This document shows positions 62,573 to 64,000 of a stretch of 64,000 bases of DNA, piece by piece. Within the stretch, counting starts at the first letter, position 1, and every line of letters starts with the position of its first letter. The notes beneath the pieces were generated by a model that saw nothing but the letters and a program-made list of their open reading frames with translations, did not search any database and had not been told where the DNA came from. This DNA comes from HGM04593 sp045631205. GTDB taxonomy: Bacteria; Bacteroidota; Bacteroidia; Bacteroidales; Bacteroidaceae. The translations under genes were made by a program, and so were the position numbers. Location of the stretch: positions 1-64,000 of the forward strand of contig JAZQUI010000021.1 in NCBI GenBank assembly GCA_045631205.1. Reading direction: 5' to 3'.

Positions 62573-64000
62573 ATGGCAACAATAGATCTTACCAAGTATG
62601 GTATTTCCGGTGCTACAGAGGTTATCTACAACCCCTCTTACGAGCAGCTTTTTGCAGAAGAGACAAAGCCCGGTCTTCAAGGTTATGAGGTTGGTCAGGT
62701 TACAGAACTTGGCGCAGTAAACGTTATGACAGGTGTTTACACAGGTCGTTCTCCCAAGGATAAGTTCATCGTTAAGGATGCAACATCAGAGAACACCGTA
62801 TGGTGGACATCAGAGGAGTACAAGAACGACAACAAACCCGTTACAACAGAGGCTTGGAACGTTCTTAAATCAATCGCAACAAAAGAGCTTTCAGGCAAGA
62901 AACTCTATGTTGTTGACGCATTCTGCGGTGCTAACCCCACAACACGTTTGAAAGTACGTTTCATCATGGAGGTAGCTTGGCAGGCACACTTCGTAACAAA
63001 TATGTTCATCCGCCCCACAGCTGAGGAGTTGGCTTCTTTCGGTGAGCCCGACTTCATCGTTTACAACGCTTCTAAAGCAGCTGTTGAGAACTACAAAGAG
63101 CTCGGTTTGAACTCTGAGACAGCGGTTGTATTCAACCTTACATCACGCGAGCAGATCATCCTTAACACTTGGTATGGTGGTGAGATGAAGAAAGGTATGT
63201 TCTCTATGATGAACTACTATCTCCCCTTGCAGGGTATCGCTTCAATGCACTGTTCTGCAAACACCAACGAGAAGGGCGAGACAGCGATCTTCTTCGGTCT
63301 TTCAGGTACAGGTAAAACCACTCTCTCTACCGACCCCAAACGTATGCTTATCGGTGACGACGAGCACGGTTGGGACGACGAGTCTGTATTCAACTTCGAG
63401 TGTGGTTGCTACGCAAAGGTTATCAACCTCGACAAAGAGAGCGAGCCCGATATCTTCAACGCTATCAAACGCGACGCTTTGTTGGAGAACGTAACTGTTG
63501 ACGCTAACGGCAAAATCAACTTCGCAGATAAGAGCGTAACCGAGAACACACGTGTTTCTTACCCCATCAACCACATCAACAACATCAAACCCGGTTCGAT
63601 GGCAGCTCCCGCCAAGAAGGTTATCTTCTTGTCAGCTGACGCATTCGGTGTATTGCCTCCCGTATCTATCCTTTCACCCGAGCAGACTCAGTACTACTTC
63701 CTCAGCGGTTTCACAGCGAAACTCGCAGGTACAGAGCGTGGTATCACTGAGCCCACTCCTACTTTCTCAGCTTGCTTCGGCGCAGCCTTCTTGAGCTTGC
63801 ACCCCACAAAATATGGTGAGGAGCTCGTTAAGAAGATGGAGAAGAACGGTGCTAAGGCATACTTGGTTAACACAGGTTGGAACGGTACCGGCAAACGTAT
63901 CTCTATCAAGGATACACGCGGTATCATCGACGCTATCCTCGATGGTTCAATCGATACAGCTCCCACCAAGACAATTCCTCACTTCGACTTTGTGGTTCCC
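62573..64000 (+). CDS. pckA: ATP-dependent phosphoenolpyruvate carboxykinase, cut by window edge
   Basis: The first 476 codons are present, of about 535 in the family. PckA interconverts oxaloacetate and phosphoenolpyruvate; in anaerobic Bacteroidales it usually works in the carboxylating direction toward fumarate and succinate. Visible motifs are GVYTGRSPKDKF near 53-64, the substrate-binding CGANPTTRLKVRF, the active-site MHCSANTNEKG block, the kinase P-loop GLSGTGKTTLST (about 243-254), DDEHGWDDE and NTGWNGTGKRISIK. Its strong promoter and codon choice (frequent CGT, AAG, GTT) fit a highly expressed gene. Confidence 0.97.
   Translation, partial: MATIDLTKYGISGATEVIYNPSYEQLFAEETKPGLQGYEVGQVTELGAVNVMTGVYTGRSPKDKFIVKDATSENTVWWTSEEYKNDNKPVTTEAWNVLKSIATKELSGKKLYVVDAFCGANPTTRLKVRFIMEVAWQAHFVTNMFIRPTAEELASFGEPDFIVYNASKAAVENYKELGLNSETAVVFNLTSREQIILNTWYGGEMKKGMFSMMNYYLPLQGIASMHCSANTNEKGETAIFFGLSGTGKTTLSTDPKRMLIGDDEHGWDDESVFNFECGCYAKVINLDKESEPDIFNAIKRDALLENVTVDANGKINFADKSVTENTRVSYPINHINNIKPGSMAAPAKKVIFLSADAFGVLPPVSILSPEQTQYYFLSGFTAKLAGTERGITEPTPTFSACFGAAFLSLHPTKYGEELVKKMEKNGAKAYLVNTGWNGTGKRISIKDTRGIIDAILDGSIDTAPTKTIPHFDFVVP

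Noticed and set aside
1..64000. CRISPR array, tRNA or rRNA genes, intact insertion sequences
   Set aside because: No spaced identical repeats, cloverleaf sequences, rRNA-like stretches or transposase genes were seen on either strand by eye. A tRNA or covariance-model scan could still find a missed small RNA.

Overview
The window reads as a chromosome segment from the Bacteroidota, most likely the order Bacteroidales. The signs are two SusC/SusD outer-membrane pairs, a PorX and a PorW/SprE homologue, DUF6057 and DUF4890 type proteins, many SPII lipoproteins, and recurring TAnnTTTG promoter -7 elements in place of an E. coli type TATAAT box. Family or genus cannot be fixed from the sequence. 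No rRNA, tRNA or CRISPR array was recognised.

Left edge (1-1.2 kb): worn accessory DNA, with the start of a vsr mismatch endonuclease gene running off the window, a ladder of small hairpins with a near-direct repeat, and the N-terminal stump of a tyrosine recombinase. From 1.2 to 8.7 kb a forward gene string follows: a small Cys-motif membrane protein, a PorW/SprE-like TPR lipoprotein, the PorX-type response regulator/PglZ protein, tsaE, a small unknown gene and a YgiQ-type radical SAM gene. It ends at a strong bidirectional hairpin that also serves rubredoxin and a sirtuin gene on the other strand.

From 26.0 down to 9.8 kb, on the minus strand, lies a six-gene, 16 kb operon whose order is FAS1 lipoprotein, SusC, SusD, FAS1 lipoprotein, SusC, SusD. 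The three-gene cassette occurs twice, with no glycoside hydrolase, sulfatase or regulator in between. This is the most unusual system in the window. Its ligand is unknown.

From 35.0 down to 26.2 kb, minus strand: etfB, etfA and a long acyl-CoA dehydrogenase (translationally coupled), then slyD, aroC, a DUF6057-like membrane protein and a lipoprotein that combines a c-type heme motif with a PD40-like propeller. From 35.2 to 47.8 kb, plus strand: a mannoside operon (GH5 mannanase, ROK kinase, two GH92 alpha-mannosidases, overlapping stops and starts), then a complete tripartite RND efflux operon.

From 48 to 49.6 kb there is a secreted dockerin/FISUMP protein whose C-terminal codon pattern looks like a diversity-generating-retroelement variable region, followed by noncoding DNA with REP-like inverted repeats. 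From 49.6 to 64 kb the genes are mostly housekeeping: acyl-ACP thioesterase, Uup, a Spy-like protein, a LolD-type ATPase, tcdA, asd, rsgA, frr, a DUF2007 gene, rplS, a split 5'-nucleotidase pair, a TlpA-like thioredoxin, upp and the start of pckA, which runs off the right edge. Convergent gene pairs here are separated by near-perfect bidirectional terminator hairpins.
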